Shown here piece by piece: positions 1 through 5,810 of a DNA stretch of 41,669 nucleotides. Position numbers and translations under genes: made by a program. The first letter of the stretch is position 1, and every line of letters begins with the position of its first letter. This DNA comes from a virus, in the IMG/VR virus record IMGVR_UViG_3300010885_042165, positions 1 to 41,669 of that record. One strand, written 5' to 3'. The notes beneath the pieces were generated by a model. It saw only the letters and a program-made list of their open reading frames with translations, had not been told where the DNA came from and ran no database searches.

Positions 1-93
1 CCACCCCCCACAATTATCACAACAAGCTTTAATAATAACCTCGGCGTCCCCATCCCTACAACGAAGTTGCTCGATTAAATCTTTAACTTTCAT
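1..93 (-). CDS. Partial second copy of the small early protein at 41388-41639
   Basis: Only the first 31 codons are present because the window edge cuts the gene. The start ATG (complement of 91-93) has an AAGGAG ribosome site just upstream. The sequence is the same as the 5' end of the complete gene at 41388-41639 and is duplicated only because the circular genome overlaps itself here. It should not be counted as a separate gene. Confidence 0.9.
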   Translation of the reverse strand, partial: MKVKDLIEQLRCRDGDAEVIIKACCDNCGGW

Positions 94-123
94 CCAAATC
101 TCCTTAAAAGTTACGACTGCCAA
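1..123. repeat. Terminal direct repeat, left copy
   Basis: These 123 bases are identical to 41547-41669. The repeat cuts through a leftward gene and its leader and has no element structure of its own, so I read it as the overlap of a circular or circularly permuted assembly rather than a biological repeat. A true short terminal repeat cannot be excluded from sequence alone. Confidence 0.95.
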
Positions 124-130
124 TCAGTCG
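114..130 (-). other. Small hairpin at the start of the leftward early transcript
   Basis: CGACTG (114-119) and CAGTCG (125-130) form a perfect 6-bp inverted repeat with a 5-base loop. It lies just downstream of the leftward promoter at 140-167, so it would form at the 5' end of the early mRNA, about 20 bases before the start codon at 93. It could protect the 5' end or be a small operator. Confidence 0.4.
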
Positions 131-139
131 ATAAGGGCA

Positions 140-167
140 ATTATACGGTTTTTTGTGAGTTTGTCAA
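140..167 (-). promoter_or_regulatory. Leftward early promoter
   Basis: Read on the minus strand there is a perfect -35 box TTGACA (167-162) and a perfect -10 box TATAAT (145-140) with a 16-bp spacer. It points to the early gene starting at 93 (= 41639), followed by the bet-like and exonuclease genes. Unlike the three other strong leftward promoters, its spacer has no ACAAGTATA-type operator, so it may escape that control. Confidence 0.8.
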
Positions 168-178
168 CTTTTTTTTAC

Positions 179-186
179 GGCCAACC
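179..186 (+). repeat. GGCCAACC dispersed octamer (first of 16 copies)
   Basis: Forward copies start at 179, 231, 6039, 8865, 12862, 16613, 24485, 27747, 30428, 32642, 33020, 38003 and 40829. Reverse copies (GGTTGGCC) start at 11095, 15823 and 30446. The wider consensus is roughly (A/G)CGGCCAACCT. Copies in genes fall in all three reading frames (GQP, AN and RPT are all encoded), so the DNA word rather than a peptide is conserved. About one copy or fewer is expected by chance in this AT-rich genome. Near matches also occur, for example around 20540, 23437, 28172 and 33797. Confidence 0.85.
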
Positions 187-225
187 TATTTTTTATTAAA
201 AAAACCATATGCGTGTGAAAAAAAC

Positions 226-255
226 TTTACGGCCAACCCGTTTTTAATGTAAAAT
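226..255 (+). promoter_or_regulatory. Probable rightward promoter containing a GGCCAACC site
   Basis: TTTACG (226-231, four of six bases matching TTGACA) and TAAAAT (250-255) are separated by 18 bp, upstream of the gene starting at 292. The second GGCCAACC copy (231-238) lies inside it. The copies at 179 and 231 are both preceded by TTTAC and start exactly 52 bp apart, about five helical turns, so a protein bound to both could sit on one face of the DNA. The promoter call is moderate and the regulatory reading is inference. Confidence 0.5.
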
Positions 256-291
256 AGACTTTCTATTAATAAAAAAGAAAGGTTTTAATAA

Positions 292-516
292 ATGAATGAT
301 TTAACGATTTCGCATGAAAAAATAAGTGAATCAATCGCCGCGCTAAGTAAAATTGTTTCAACGTTGAACGTTGTTAAAATTATGCAAGAGACTGGTTTAA
401 GCAGGGCTGAAATTTTACATTTCACAAAAGACAACGGCGGCGGTGCTAAGGTTAAAACGGTTATTGCTCTTCAGCGTTATGTTGATGACTGGAGTAGTGA
501 GATTTTAAAAAGATAA
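292..516 (+). CDS. Small putative helix-turn-helix DNA-binding protein
   Basis: This 74-residue protein is the first gene of the rightward block. Residues of about 27-46 (VVKIMQETGLSRAEILHFTK) look like a helix-turn-helix, with a GLSRAE turn and recognition-helix pattern, followed by a basic Gly-rich link (DNGGGAKVK) and another helix. The ribosome site AAAGAAAGG precedes the ATG. Its place beside the divergent promoters suggests a Cro- or Ner-like early regulator, but I do not recognise a named family. It could act at the GGCCAACC pair upstream or at the palindromic operators of the early block; neither is shown. Confidence 0.6.
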   Translation: MNDLTISHEKISESIAALSKIVSTLNVVKIMQETGLSRAEILHFTKDNGGGAKVKTVIALQRYVDDWSSEILKR

Positions 517-531
517 ATAAGGTAATTATCT

Positions 532-1506
532 ATGCACTATTACCAATTCAATATCGCTGACTATAAAAAGGATACAAGCCACTTAACAACGCTTGAGCAT
601 GGCATTTATAGACAGCTTTTAGACCTTTATTATCTCGAAGAAAAACCAATACCCAAAGAAACCCAGTGGGTTATTCGTCGGTTAAGGTTGGGTTCTGATT
701 CGGATATTTTGGCTTTAAATAATGTGTTAAATGACTTTTTCAGGCTTGAAAATGACGGCTATCATCAAGCTAGGTGCGATGAAGACATAATGAATTACCA
801 CGCGCAATCTGAAAAAAATAGGGCTAACGGCAAAAAGGGAGGGAGGCCAAAAAAAGAACAAATTACAACAGAAACAAATGGTTGTGAAAAACAGGAAAAC
901 CCAGAAAAAACCCAGTGGGTTAATTTGGCTAACCCAAACGAAACCCAAACGAAAGGCAACCAAGAACCATTAACCATAAACCATAAACCAATAACCATAA
1001 ACCAAAGTTCAAAAACAAAAGAAGCGCAATCGCAAGCGTTTGACGCACCACCTATCAAAAAACGCAAAACAGTCGATTGGGATTGGACATCAAGGATTGT
1101 CGAGAGGTTTGGGGTGACAGAAGACTTGGCCAATGATTTTATCGACATTCGAAAAAGGGAAGGCTGGAAAATCAGCGACAGAATTTTTAATAATTTTTCC
1201 AATGAGGTGAAAAAGATAAATGAATCAGGCGTTTATCTTGCACAAAAAGACGCTTTTGCGTGGTGGGTCAAAAAAGAGTGGCGTGGATTTGAGGCGGACT
1301 GGTATTTGAAAAACCAAACAGGGGGAGTTAAAACAGAATACAAAAGAAAAGAAACAATCGAGGAGTGCATGGCTAGATTGTCTAAAAGTGAAAGTGCAAG
1401 GGCAGAATTGGATGTAACACCGCCAAAGAATGGCCTAGGCTTGCCAGTTTTTGATGATTTTGATAGTGATAACCCATTTACATACTATAAAAAAAATAAA
1501 GCCTAA
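532..1506 (+). CDS. DUF1376 (YdaU-type) phage replication protein
   Basis: The 324-residue protein opens with the DUF1376 pattern (MHYYQFNIADYKKDT, then LTTLEHGIYRQLLDLYY), common in phage replication proteins that sit where lambda O would be. Residues of about 100-115 are very basic (NGKKGGRPKKEQ), and a low-complexity linker rich in N, T, Q and K follows, containing a run of similar heptads (TINHKPITINQ). The C-terminal third (from about TVDWDW) is a second folded part ending near FAWWVKKEW. It probably binds the replication origin and recruits the host helicase, perhaps with the next gene. An alternating AACCATAA pattern near 967-1002 encodes part of the linker. Confidence 0.8.
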   Translation: MHYYQFNIADYKKDTSHLTTLEHGIYRQLLDLYYLEEKPIPKETQWVIRRLRLGSDSDILALNNVLNDFFRLENDGYHQARCDEDIMNYHAQSEKNRANGKKGGRPKKEQITTETNGCEKQENPEKTQWVNLANPNETQTKGNQEPLTINHKPITINQSSKTKEAQSQAFDAPPIKKRKTVDWDWTSRIVERFGVTEDLANDFIDIRKREGWKISDRIFNNFSNEVKKINESGVYLAQKDAFAWWVKKEWRGFEADWYLKNQTGGVKTEYKRKETIEECMARLSKSESARAELDVTPPKNGLGLPVFDDFDSDNPFTYYKKNKA

Positions 1507-1532
1507 AAACGGCGTTAAAATCGAAAATAGAG

Positions 1533-1556
1533 CATATCGAGTAACGGCGCGATATG
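1533..1556 (+). other. Inverted repeat between replication genes
   Basis: CATATCG (1533-1539) and CGATATG (1550-1556) form a perfect 7-bp dyad with a 10-base loop in the 77-base gap between two genes. There is no T-run after it, so it is not an intrinsic terminator. It could be an operator or an RNA processing site. Confidence 0.35.
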
Positions 1557-1583
1557 GTTAACAAAATTTAGGGGGAAACAAAA

Positions 1584-2111
1584 ATGACTAGACGTGACAA
1601 AATAAAACACCTTGTAACTGTATTATTTACCAAACATAACAAAGACTTATCGCTAGTAACAGAGCCATTGTTAGAAATTTGGGAAGCGTGCTTGCATCAA
1701 GTTGGCGACAAAGGTTTAGAACGTGCCATGCGCCACAGATTTGGCAAGTTTATGCCATCAGTTGATGAGGTTGAGATTGTTGGCTTGGATCTTGACGACT
1801 TTATACTGGCTGAGCGCATAGAAAACGCTTTCGATTTAGACGCGAAAGGCAAGCTAGAAACTTTGAATAACAAGTATTTTTACCGCGCGTTTTTGAAAAA
1901 AAAGCCTTTTCTGTCCAACGAAAAGGACAGAAAAAAACAGTGCGAAGTGTTGCGCGAAACAATCTTTAAAATGATGGATTACGGGTGTGCTGAAATACCA
2001 GCCGCATTGATTGAATCAGAATCAATTATGCCAATTTCAAAAGAAAAACAAGCTGAAAACCTTGCCAAACTTAAGCAACAATTGCCAAACTTATTCAAGA
2101 CATTACATTAA
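1584..2111 (+). CDS. Putative helicase loader (lambda P / G39P-like role)
   Basis: This 175-residue protein follows the DUF1376 replication gene, where many phages encode a helicase loader. Its N-terminal half (LLEIWEACL, then GLERAMRHRFGKFMPSVDEVEIV) has the pattern of small loader domains: helices ending in a pitting-the-origin style F-x-P-S-x-x-E motif. The C-terminal half is charged and helical with KEKQAENLAKLKQQLPNL at the end. The ribosome site is GGGGGAAAC. The assignment rests on position and this loose pattern; it may instead be an unrelated replication accessory protein. Confidence 0.4.
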   Translation: MTRRDKIKHLVTVLFTKHNKDLSLVTEPLLEIWEACLHQVGDKGLERAMRHRFGKFMPSVDEVEIVGLDLDDFILAERIENAFDLDAKGKLETLNNKYFYRAFLKKKPFLSNEKDRKKQCEVLRETIFKMMDYGCAEIPAALIESESIMPISKEKQAENLAKLKQQLPNLFKTLH

Positions 2112-2126
2112 AAAAAGGGGTAAAAA

Positions 2127-2807
2127 ATGATTAATTTAAAACAAATTAAAAAACTGGCAAAAAATGGTGATGTTGAAGCCCAATATACCTTGGGTAAGAT
2201 GCACTACAACGAAGAAATAGACGATGGATGTATGGCTGACGCGGAGGAATGGCTAAAAAAAGCTGCCGAACAAGGGCATATACTGGCGGCAGTAACGCTT
2301 GGAGATTGTTATGCTCACGGAGAACACGATGGCGAGCTACGTGACGAGGCTGAAAAGTGGTATAAAGTGGCTGCCGAAAAAGGACACCCCGACGCGCAAT
2401 TTATGATGGGGTATATGCTGGGACCGGGAAGTATTTCTTACACTAATCCAGAACCTAGCAACCCTGCAGAATCATTGAATTGGTACCATAAATCAGCCGA
2501 ACAAGATTATGCGCCTGCACAATATGCGCTATACAAAATATACAAATACGGGGAAATAGGGGTTAAGGCAAACGAGACCGAAGCCGTGCGCTGGATAAAA
2601 AAAGCGGCGGAACAAGGCCATGCCGATGCGCAATATTGGCTTGGCCATATGTATGAGAACGGCGAAGGAGTGGAACAGAGTGATGTCGAGGCTTTTCGCT
2701 GGTACACCAAAGCCGCCGAGCAAGGCATGGAGTTTGCGGAGCTTTGGTTAGAGAGTCAAAAACGGATAGCTATGTATAAAAAGAAACGTCTGGAGAGCGA
2801 GAAGTGA
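2127..2807 (+). CDS. Sel1-repeat protein
   Basis: The 226-residue protein is made almost wholly of Sel1-like repeats, about five, with the signatures A-x-x-W-x-x-K-A-A-E-Q-G-H and A-x-x-x-L-G-x-M-Y (for example EEWLKKAAEQGH, EKWYKVAAEKGH, VRWIKKAAEQGH, FRWYTKAAEQG). Sel1 repeats fold as alpha solenoids that bind other proteins. There is no signal peptide, so it should act in the cytoplasm. It starts after an AAAAAAGGGG ribosome site and overlaps the next GTG start. A second, shorter Sel1-like protein lies at 4314-4727. In a phage a host-protein-binding role is plausible but unproven. Confidence 0.85.
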   Translation: MINLKQIKKLAKNGDVEAQYTLGKMHYNEEIDDGCMADAEEWLKKAAEQGHILAAVTLGDCYAHGEHDGELRDEAEKWYKVAAEKGHPDAQFMMGYMLGPGSISYTNPEPSNPAESLNWYHKSAEQDYAPAQYALYKIYKYGEIGVKANETEAVRWIKKAAEQGHADAQYWLGHMYENGEGVEQSDVEAFRWYTKAAEQGMEFAELWLESQKRIAMYKKKRLESEK

Positions 2808-2974
2808 ATAAACACTTACAACACTTTAAAAACATACTGTTATTTATTGGAGTCGTGGCTTTAATTGTCCACTCAATAATTACACACCAACACATTAAAG
2901 CTATTGAATCAAATAACAAAGTTAGCCATGAACTTGTAGAAGCAATTAAAGAGAACAACAAGAAAAAACTATGA
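2804..2974 (+). CDS. Small single-span membrane protein, GTG start
   Basis: This 56-residue gene starts with GTG overlapping the stop of the Sel1 gene (GTGA), the usual sign of coupled translation. Residues of about 10-27 (NILLFIGVVALIVHSIIT) form one membrane helix, followed by a charged, probably coiled tail ending in NNKKKL. It has the shape of a small inner-membrane protein such as an i-spanin, but it is far from the lysis genes. The frame stays open for 65 codons past its TGA stop (see 2975-3172). Confidence 0.55.
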   Translation: MNKHLQHFKNILLFIGVVALIVHSIITHQHIKAIESNNKVSHELVEAIKENNKKKL

Positions 2975-3172
2975 CCGCGTTTTATAATTTGCTTAGGCAC
3001 CAGCAACTTTAGCAATAAAAACAAACTTTTAGGTGTTGTTGGGAGCGAAATAGGCACCATCCCAATACAAGGCGATTTGTTTCATGTTGACAAGCAGATT
3101 GAATTAACCGCTAATCAAACCGAATCAGGTAGAAGGCGTGTATTAAACTTGACTAAAAAAGACTTTTTTTAA
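2975..3172 (+). pseudogene. Open frame after the TGA of the membrane gene; probable gene remnant
   Basis: Directly in frame after the TGA at 2972-2974 there are 65 sense codons (starting PRFIICLGTSNF and ending RRRVLNLTKKDFF) with natural-looking composition and no ATG. An out-of-frame ATG at 2971 overlaps that stop (ATGA) but meets TAG after 13 codons. The simplest reading is a small gene started at 2971 that suffered a one-base indel, leaving its body in the frame seen here. Readthrough of TGA is the alternative. I recognise no family. Confidence 0.35.
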
Positions 3173-3181
3173 GTAGCACGC

Positions 3182-3210
3182 TTGACAAACCGCAATGCAC
3201 TGATTAAAAT
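3182..3210 (+). promoter_or_regulatory. Strong sigma70-type promoter in a gene-poor region
   Basis: TTGACA (3182-3187) and TAAAAT (3205-3210) are separated by 17 bp. A start near 3217 would place the first transcribed bases at GTCGCCA (3218-3224), which can pair with the strong fold downstream. No gene follows for about 370 bases, so the product may be a non-coding RNA or a long leader. Confidence 0.6.
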
Positions 3211-3216
3211 TCAAAC

Positions 3217-3450
3217 GTCGCCATTATCTTTTACTCTCTACTTAATCAAATTTTTTGTTTATGTTGATTGTTAACCGATTTTCAGCGTGGCGACACAGAT
3301 TTTGAGGCTAGCATGGGTGCGCCACGCTTTACTCGCAAGACTTAATTACTCTTGCGACAGCAATGCGGTTGTAGTTTTGGCATAATTAACCAAAGCAAAC
3401 CGTAGGTTTAAGGTCGATTCCTTTTTAGCTTCACCGAGCAAAAAAATAGT
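3217..3450 (+). ncRNA. Candidate structured RNA with competing helices
   Basis: The stretch has a perfect 8-bp inverted repeat GCGTGGCG (3285-3292) / CGCCACGC (3320-3327) and, close behind, TCGCAAG (3333-3339) / CTTGCGA (3351-3357). TGGCGAC (3288-3294) is also perfectly complementary to GTCGCCA (3218-3224) at the predicted 5' end, so two helices compete, as in riboswitches and attenuators. A T-run after 3421 is weak. One short frame (3271-3345, TTG start, 24 codons) also reads like protein, so this could instead be decayed coding DNA. No known RNA family is recognised. Confidence 0.35.
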
Positions 3451-3478
3451 TTGCAAGAAAGTAAAATTAGTGTATAAT
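3451..3478 (+). promoter_or_regulatory. Promoter of the cysteine-repeat gene
   Basis: TTGCAA (3451-3456) and a perfect TATAAT (3473-3478) have a 16-bp spacer. Transcription would begin near 3485, giving a leader of about 100 bases before the ATG at 3586. That leader is highly structured. Confidence 0.6.
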
Positions 3479-3481
3479 CGG

Positions 3482-3584
3482 TTTTGTTGGTGTGATGCCC
3501 GACAAAATAAGCCTTTTTAAACTAGTAGTCTGTTGGGTAACCATTCCCTGCATCACCAGACTACTATTTTAAGAGGGCTTTTTT
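3482..3584 (+). promoter_or_regulatory. Structured leader: terminator-like hairpin hiding the ribosome site, with complementary loops
   Basis: Hairpin A pairs 3482-3490 with 3499-3507 (9 pairs, one wobble) and has loop 3491-3498. Hairpin C pairs 3509-3532 with 3557-3580: 24 positions with one mismatch and two wobbles, including the perfect TAGTAGTCTG/CAGACTACTA core. A T-run follows at 3579-3584, directly before the ATG. The ribosome site AAGAGGG (3571-3577) is inside this stem. GTGATGC in loop A (3492-3498) is perfectly complementary to GCATCAC in loop C (3550-3556), so the loops could kiss. If transcription starts near 3485, hairpin A loses its first three pairs. The features fit a translation or termination switch; the ligand or partner is unknown. 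Confidence 0.5.
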
Positions 3585-3585
3585 C

Positions 3586-3813
3586 ATGGCTAAAACACAA
3601 ATATTCAAGGATTACAAATCTTTTTTAAAAAGGGAAGATAAGTCTATCAATGGGGTAAACAGATATTTTGCAAAAAGGTATGGTATTGACTTAGATTTGG
3701 ACAACGGGAATAAAGGTTGTTGGAATTGTGTGGATTGTTGGGATTGTTGGGATTGTGTGCGTTGTGTGGATTGTGGGGGTTGTGGGGGTTTAAATGGAGA
3801 AAATCATGGCTAA
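3586..3813 (+). CDS. Cysteine-triplet-repeat small protein
   Basis: The 75-residue protein has a basic N-terminal half (MAKTQIFKDYKSFLKRED) and a tail with cysteine at every third residue: positions 45, 48, 51, 54, 57, 60, 63 and 66, mostly with W, D, N, V or G between. The DNA is a 9-bp type tandem repeat of TGTTGGGAT-like units (about 3718-3785), so copy number could change by slippage. Regular Cys spacing suggests metal binding, a disulfide ladder, or a Cys-based relative of pentapeptide-repeat helices. I recall similar short proteins in phages of other Gram-negative hosts but know no function. It is translated from the structured leader above. Confidence 0.65.
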   Translation: MAKTQIFKDYKSFLKREDKSINGVNRYFAKRYGIDLDLDNGNKGCWNCVDCWDCWDCVRCVDCGGCGGLNGENHG

Positions 3814-4321
3814 AACAAAAGAGTATGTAGAAGCAGGCAGTATACACAAAGACTGCGGCGGTATTTATAGAAAAAATGGTAGTTGTAGTTGCAATATAAG
3901 CCCCCCGTGTTCCGTATGCACAAGCGTGGAGCTTATTTGCCAAAAGTGTGACTTTGTACTAGAGCAGGAAGATTATGATTATATTCCTGATCGGGATATA
4001 TTAAGTACACCGCCCAGCAAGCCTGTTGTTAAAAAAAGTACAGAATGTGAAAAAGAAACAGATGACGGGACAAAATATTATGTTGAGAAATATTTTGACA
4101 CTTATCCTGACGGAGTTATTAAGAAAAACTTAACCAAATCAGAAGCAAAAGCTTTCGTTTCAATGCAAGAGCGAGGCGATAGAATGGTAGGCCGTGGGTA
4201 TAAGGTGGTCTATTATATTAAAAAAGAAATCAACGGTTTAACAGATTTAGAGCATCAAGAAAAAATCGCAAAAGACGGCGACGTGGTTTGTGTGGATTTA
4301 ACTGGAGGTTTAAATGATTGA
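3806..4321 (+). CDS. Zinc-ribbon-like protein of unknown function
   Basis: I chose the ATG at 3806, which has GGAG (3796-3799) at the right distance, over the ATG at 3794; the resulting protein has 171 residues. Like the gene before it, it starts MAKT. Cysteines at 17, 27, 29, 35, 38, 45 and 48, with the pairs CSVC and CQKC ten residues apart, form a likely zinc ribbon. The C-terminal two thirds are a separate soluble part (KYYVEKYFDTYPDGVIKKN, then VVYYIKKEING). It overlaps the cysteine-repeat gene by 8 bp and the next gene by 8 bp, so the three are probably cotranslated. Confidence 0.65.
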   Translation: MAKTKEYVEAGSIHKDCGGIYRKNGSCSCNISPPCSVCTSVELICQKCDFVLEQEDYDYIPDRDILSTPPSKPVVKKSTECEKETDDGTKYYVEKYFDTYPDGVIKKNLTKSEAKAFVSMQERGDRMVGRGYKVVYYIKKEINGLTDLEHQEKIAKDGDVVCVDLTGGLND

Positions 4322-4727
4322 TTTTAAAAAATACTTTAGCGGATGCAAGTTAACGAAACGCCAACGCCGACTAATTAGAAAAAGCGTTTGGAAGCTAACA
4401 GATTATTTTGAGTTTCCAGAAGAAATACCTCTGCAGATTGGGTATATTTACAACGATACTGATGGTTTTTATGGCGTAAAACCAAACAAAACTCGTGCCG
4501 AAAAATTTATAAAAATGTCTGCTGAAAAAGGTTCGCACCTTGGAATGGAGGCTTATGGTCTTTGGCTTTATGACAGAGGTTATTATAAGGCCGCGCTGAA
4601 TTGGCTAGAGAAGAGCGACACTTTTAACGATTTTGATTTTTTTGAAGAGCTTAACGAGAAAATCGCTGAACAAAAAAACAAGGCTAGTTATGAACTCAAA
4701 CCCCAAAAAAACATTCAATACTATTAA
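4314..4727 (+). CDS. Short Sel1-like repeat protein
   Basis: The 137-residue protein has a basic start (GCKLTKRQRRLIRKSVWKL) and then about two Sel1-like units (YNDTDGFYGVKPNKTRAEKFIKMSAEKGSHLGM and AYGLWLYDRGYYKAALNWLEKS). It overlaps the previous gene by 8 bp. It is smaller and more diverged than the Sel1 protein at 2127-2807 and is probably an independent adaptor-like protein of the same fold. Its tail (ELKPQKNIQYY) is unstructured. Confidence 0.6.
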   Translation: MIDFKKYFSGCKLTKRQRRLIRKSVWKLTDYFEFPEEIPLQIGYIYNDTDGFYGVKPNKTRAEKFIKMSAEKGSHLGMEAYGLWLYDRGYYKAALNWLEKSDTFNDFDFFEELNEKIAEQKNKASYELKPQKNIQYY

Positions 4728-4745
4728 AAACAGAGAGGGATTGTA

Positions 4746-4818
4746 ATGAAAGTTAAAGATTTAATATAAAAGTCTTGATGATGCTTATAAAAAACTTTTG
4801 CAATTAAATGGAGAGTGA
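4746..4818 (+). pseudogene. Frameshifted remnant related to the start of the early gene at 41388-41639
   Basis: ATGAAAGTTAAAGATTTAAT at 4746-4765 is identical, base for base, to the first 20 bases of the leftward gene starting at 41639; both read MKVKDLI. Here a stop (TAA at 4767-4769) follows at once. After a frame shift the sequence continues as KSLDDAYKKLLQLNGE and stops at 4818, just before the next gene. It looks like a short gene of the same N-terminal type broken by one indel. A ribosome site (AGAGGG) is still present. Confidence 0.45.
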
Positions 4819-4819
4819 A

Positions 4820-5149
4820 ATGAATTTAGCAGAGCAAGTAAGGCACATGCACGATATAAGGACGCATTATAGGCTTGCGCGTATTGACTCCGACCTAGAA
4901 TCGGAACTTAAATACTATGTCACGCATACGTTAAACGCCGCAGTTTACTTTTTAGACATGAATGACGATTACGAGCCAGAAACGTTTTTAGGGAAAATAG
5001 ATTGGTTTGCCTGTCGAAATAAGTCACATTCTGACGCTGAAAAGGTAGCCAAGAAGCACGGATTTATAACTGAATTGGTAGGCCTTGAAGATGTTCTCGG
5101 GTTTGAGCTGGCATACCCAATAAAAGCACTTAAAATAACTTGGGATTAA
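4820..5149 (+). CDS. Hypothetical phage protein
   Basis: The 109-residue protein is read from the ATG at 4820 with GGAG six bases upstream; an ATG at 4808 is in frame but has no ribosome site. It is acidic and soluble, with MNLAEQVRHMHDIRTHYR at the start and a central run DMNDDYEPETFLGKIDWFACRNKSHSDAEKVAKKHGF. I recognise no domain. Its start lies right behind the broken small gene at 4746-4818 and it is followed by the Ntn hydrolase gene, so it belongs to the rightward accessory operon. Confidence 0.6.
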   Translation: MNLAEQVRHMHDIRTHYRLARIDSDLESELKYYVTHTLNAAVYFLDMNDDYEPETFLGKIDWFACRNKSHSDAEKVAKKHGFITELVGLEDVLGFELAYPIKALKITWD

Positions 5150-5182
5150 AAATGGGTTAATAAATAAAAAAAAGGAATTACA

Positions 5183-5716
5183 ATGACAACAATCGCTTTT
5201 GATGGTAGGTTTCTTGCTTCTGACAAGCAAGCAACCTCTAATTCAACAATCGTAGAAAATAATGCAAAAAAACTGTTCATGCCGTCAAAAAATGACAATT
5301 GGCGATTAAATGGCTATAAAATAGTTGCATTTGCAATTTGCGGAAACCAAGGATGTGAAACGGAAATTAAAGACGCTTTAAACATAGAAGGAAACGGTTT
5401 AACTTACAAAACAGAACTTGTTGAAATCAGTGATTTTGGGTTAATGGCAATTACTGATGATTTACGTTGCATTCATGTCAACAAAGAAAAAGATAAAAAA
5501 ACAGCTATTATTTGCGAAATTGAAAATAAAAATTATGCAATGGGCTCAGGTTCAGCATTTGCGAATTCTTACTTGAAAATCAATATGTCAGCGCAAGATG
5601 CCGTTTTTTATGCTTCAAAATTGGATGTTTACTCAGGCGGTGGCGTTGACGTAATTGATCTTTTCAAACTTGAAGATGGTATATTTACGTATGAACAAGA
5701 AATTATTGACAGATAA
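5183..5716 (+). CDS. HslV/proteasome-like Ntn hydrolase
   Basis: The 177-residue protein matches the HslV (proteasome beta) fold along its length. After Met removal the N-terminus would be Thr (MTTIAFDG), the catalytic nucleophile of the family. ASDKQAT (Asp14) corresponds to AGDGQAT of HslV, and NNAKKLF (Lys29-Lys30) to NVKKV, with the same 16-residue spacing from Asp to Lys as in HslV. AFAICGNQG matches the next strand, and YAMGSGSAFA the late GSGG motif. Known members are threonine peptidases; HslV needs the HslU ATPase, which is not encoded here. It may be a free-standing peptidase or use a host unfoldase. It starts after AAAGGAATT and ends the rightward accessory block before a terminator. 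Confidence 0.75.
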   Translation: MTTIAFDGRFLASDKQATSNSTIVENNAKKLFMPSKNDNWRLNGYKIVAFAICGNQGCETEIKDALNIEGNGLTYKTELVEISDFGLMAITDDLRCIHVNKEKDKKTAIICEIENKNYAMGSGSAFANSYLKINMSAQDAVFYASKLDVYSGGGVDVIDLFKLEDGIFTYEQEIIDR

Positions 5717-5771
5717 CTTATTTTAGGTTAACATGATTTCTCTTTTAAATTCCCAAATTAAAAAGTTTAGA

Positions 5772-5810
5772 CAGCCCAGACCCTAAAAAGTTTGGGCTTT
5801 CTTTTTGTTT
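5772..5810 (+). terminator. Intrinsic terminator between accessory and late genes
   Basis: AGCCCAGA (5773-5780) pairs with TTTGGGCT (5791-5798; one G-T wobble) around a 10-base loop, followed by the T-rich run TTTCTTTTTGTTT. It separates the accessory operon from the methylase and head genes, so a new promoter should lie in 5811-5853; TATACT at 5815 is a possible -10 box. Confidence 0.75.

Noticed and set aside
1-123. Direct terminal repeat as a packaging end
   Set aside because: It cuts a gene at random and is of a length expected from assembly overlap; no evidence favours fixed ends.
795-1202. Long minus-strand frame opposite the DUF1376 gene
   Set aside because: It lies wholly within a well-supported gene and has biased, hydrophobic composition typical of a shadow frame.
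3361-3446. tRNA- or tmRNA-like end (GGTCGATTCC followed by AGCTTCACC)
   Set aside because: The T-arm has only four pairs and a six-base loop, no matching 5' acceptor strand or D-arm is present, and no tmRNA 5' domain is seen.
3586-3813. Diversity-generating retroelement template or variable repeat
   Set aside because: No reverse transcriptase gene exists in the window and repeats show slippage rather than adenine-directed change.
3647-3943. Minus-strand frame rich in His-Asn-Pro repeats
   Set aside because: It is the complement of the cysteine repeat, with no ribosome site and no protein-like flanks.
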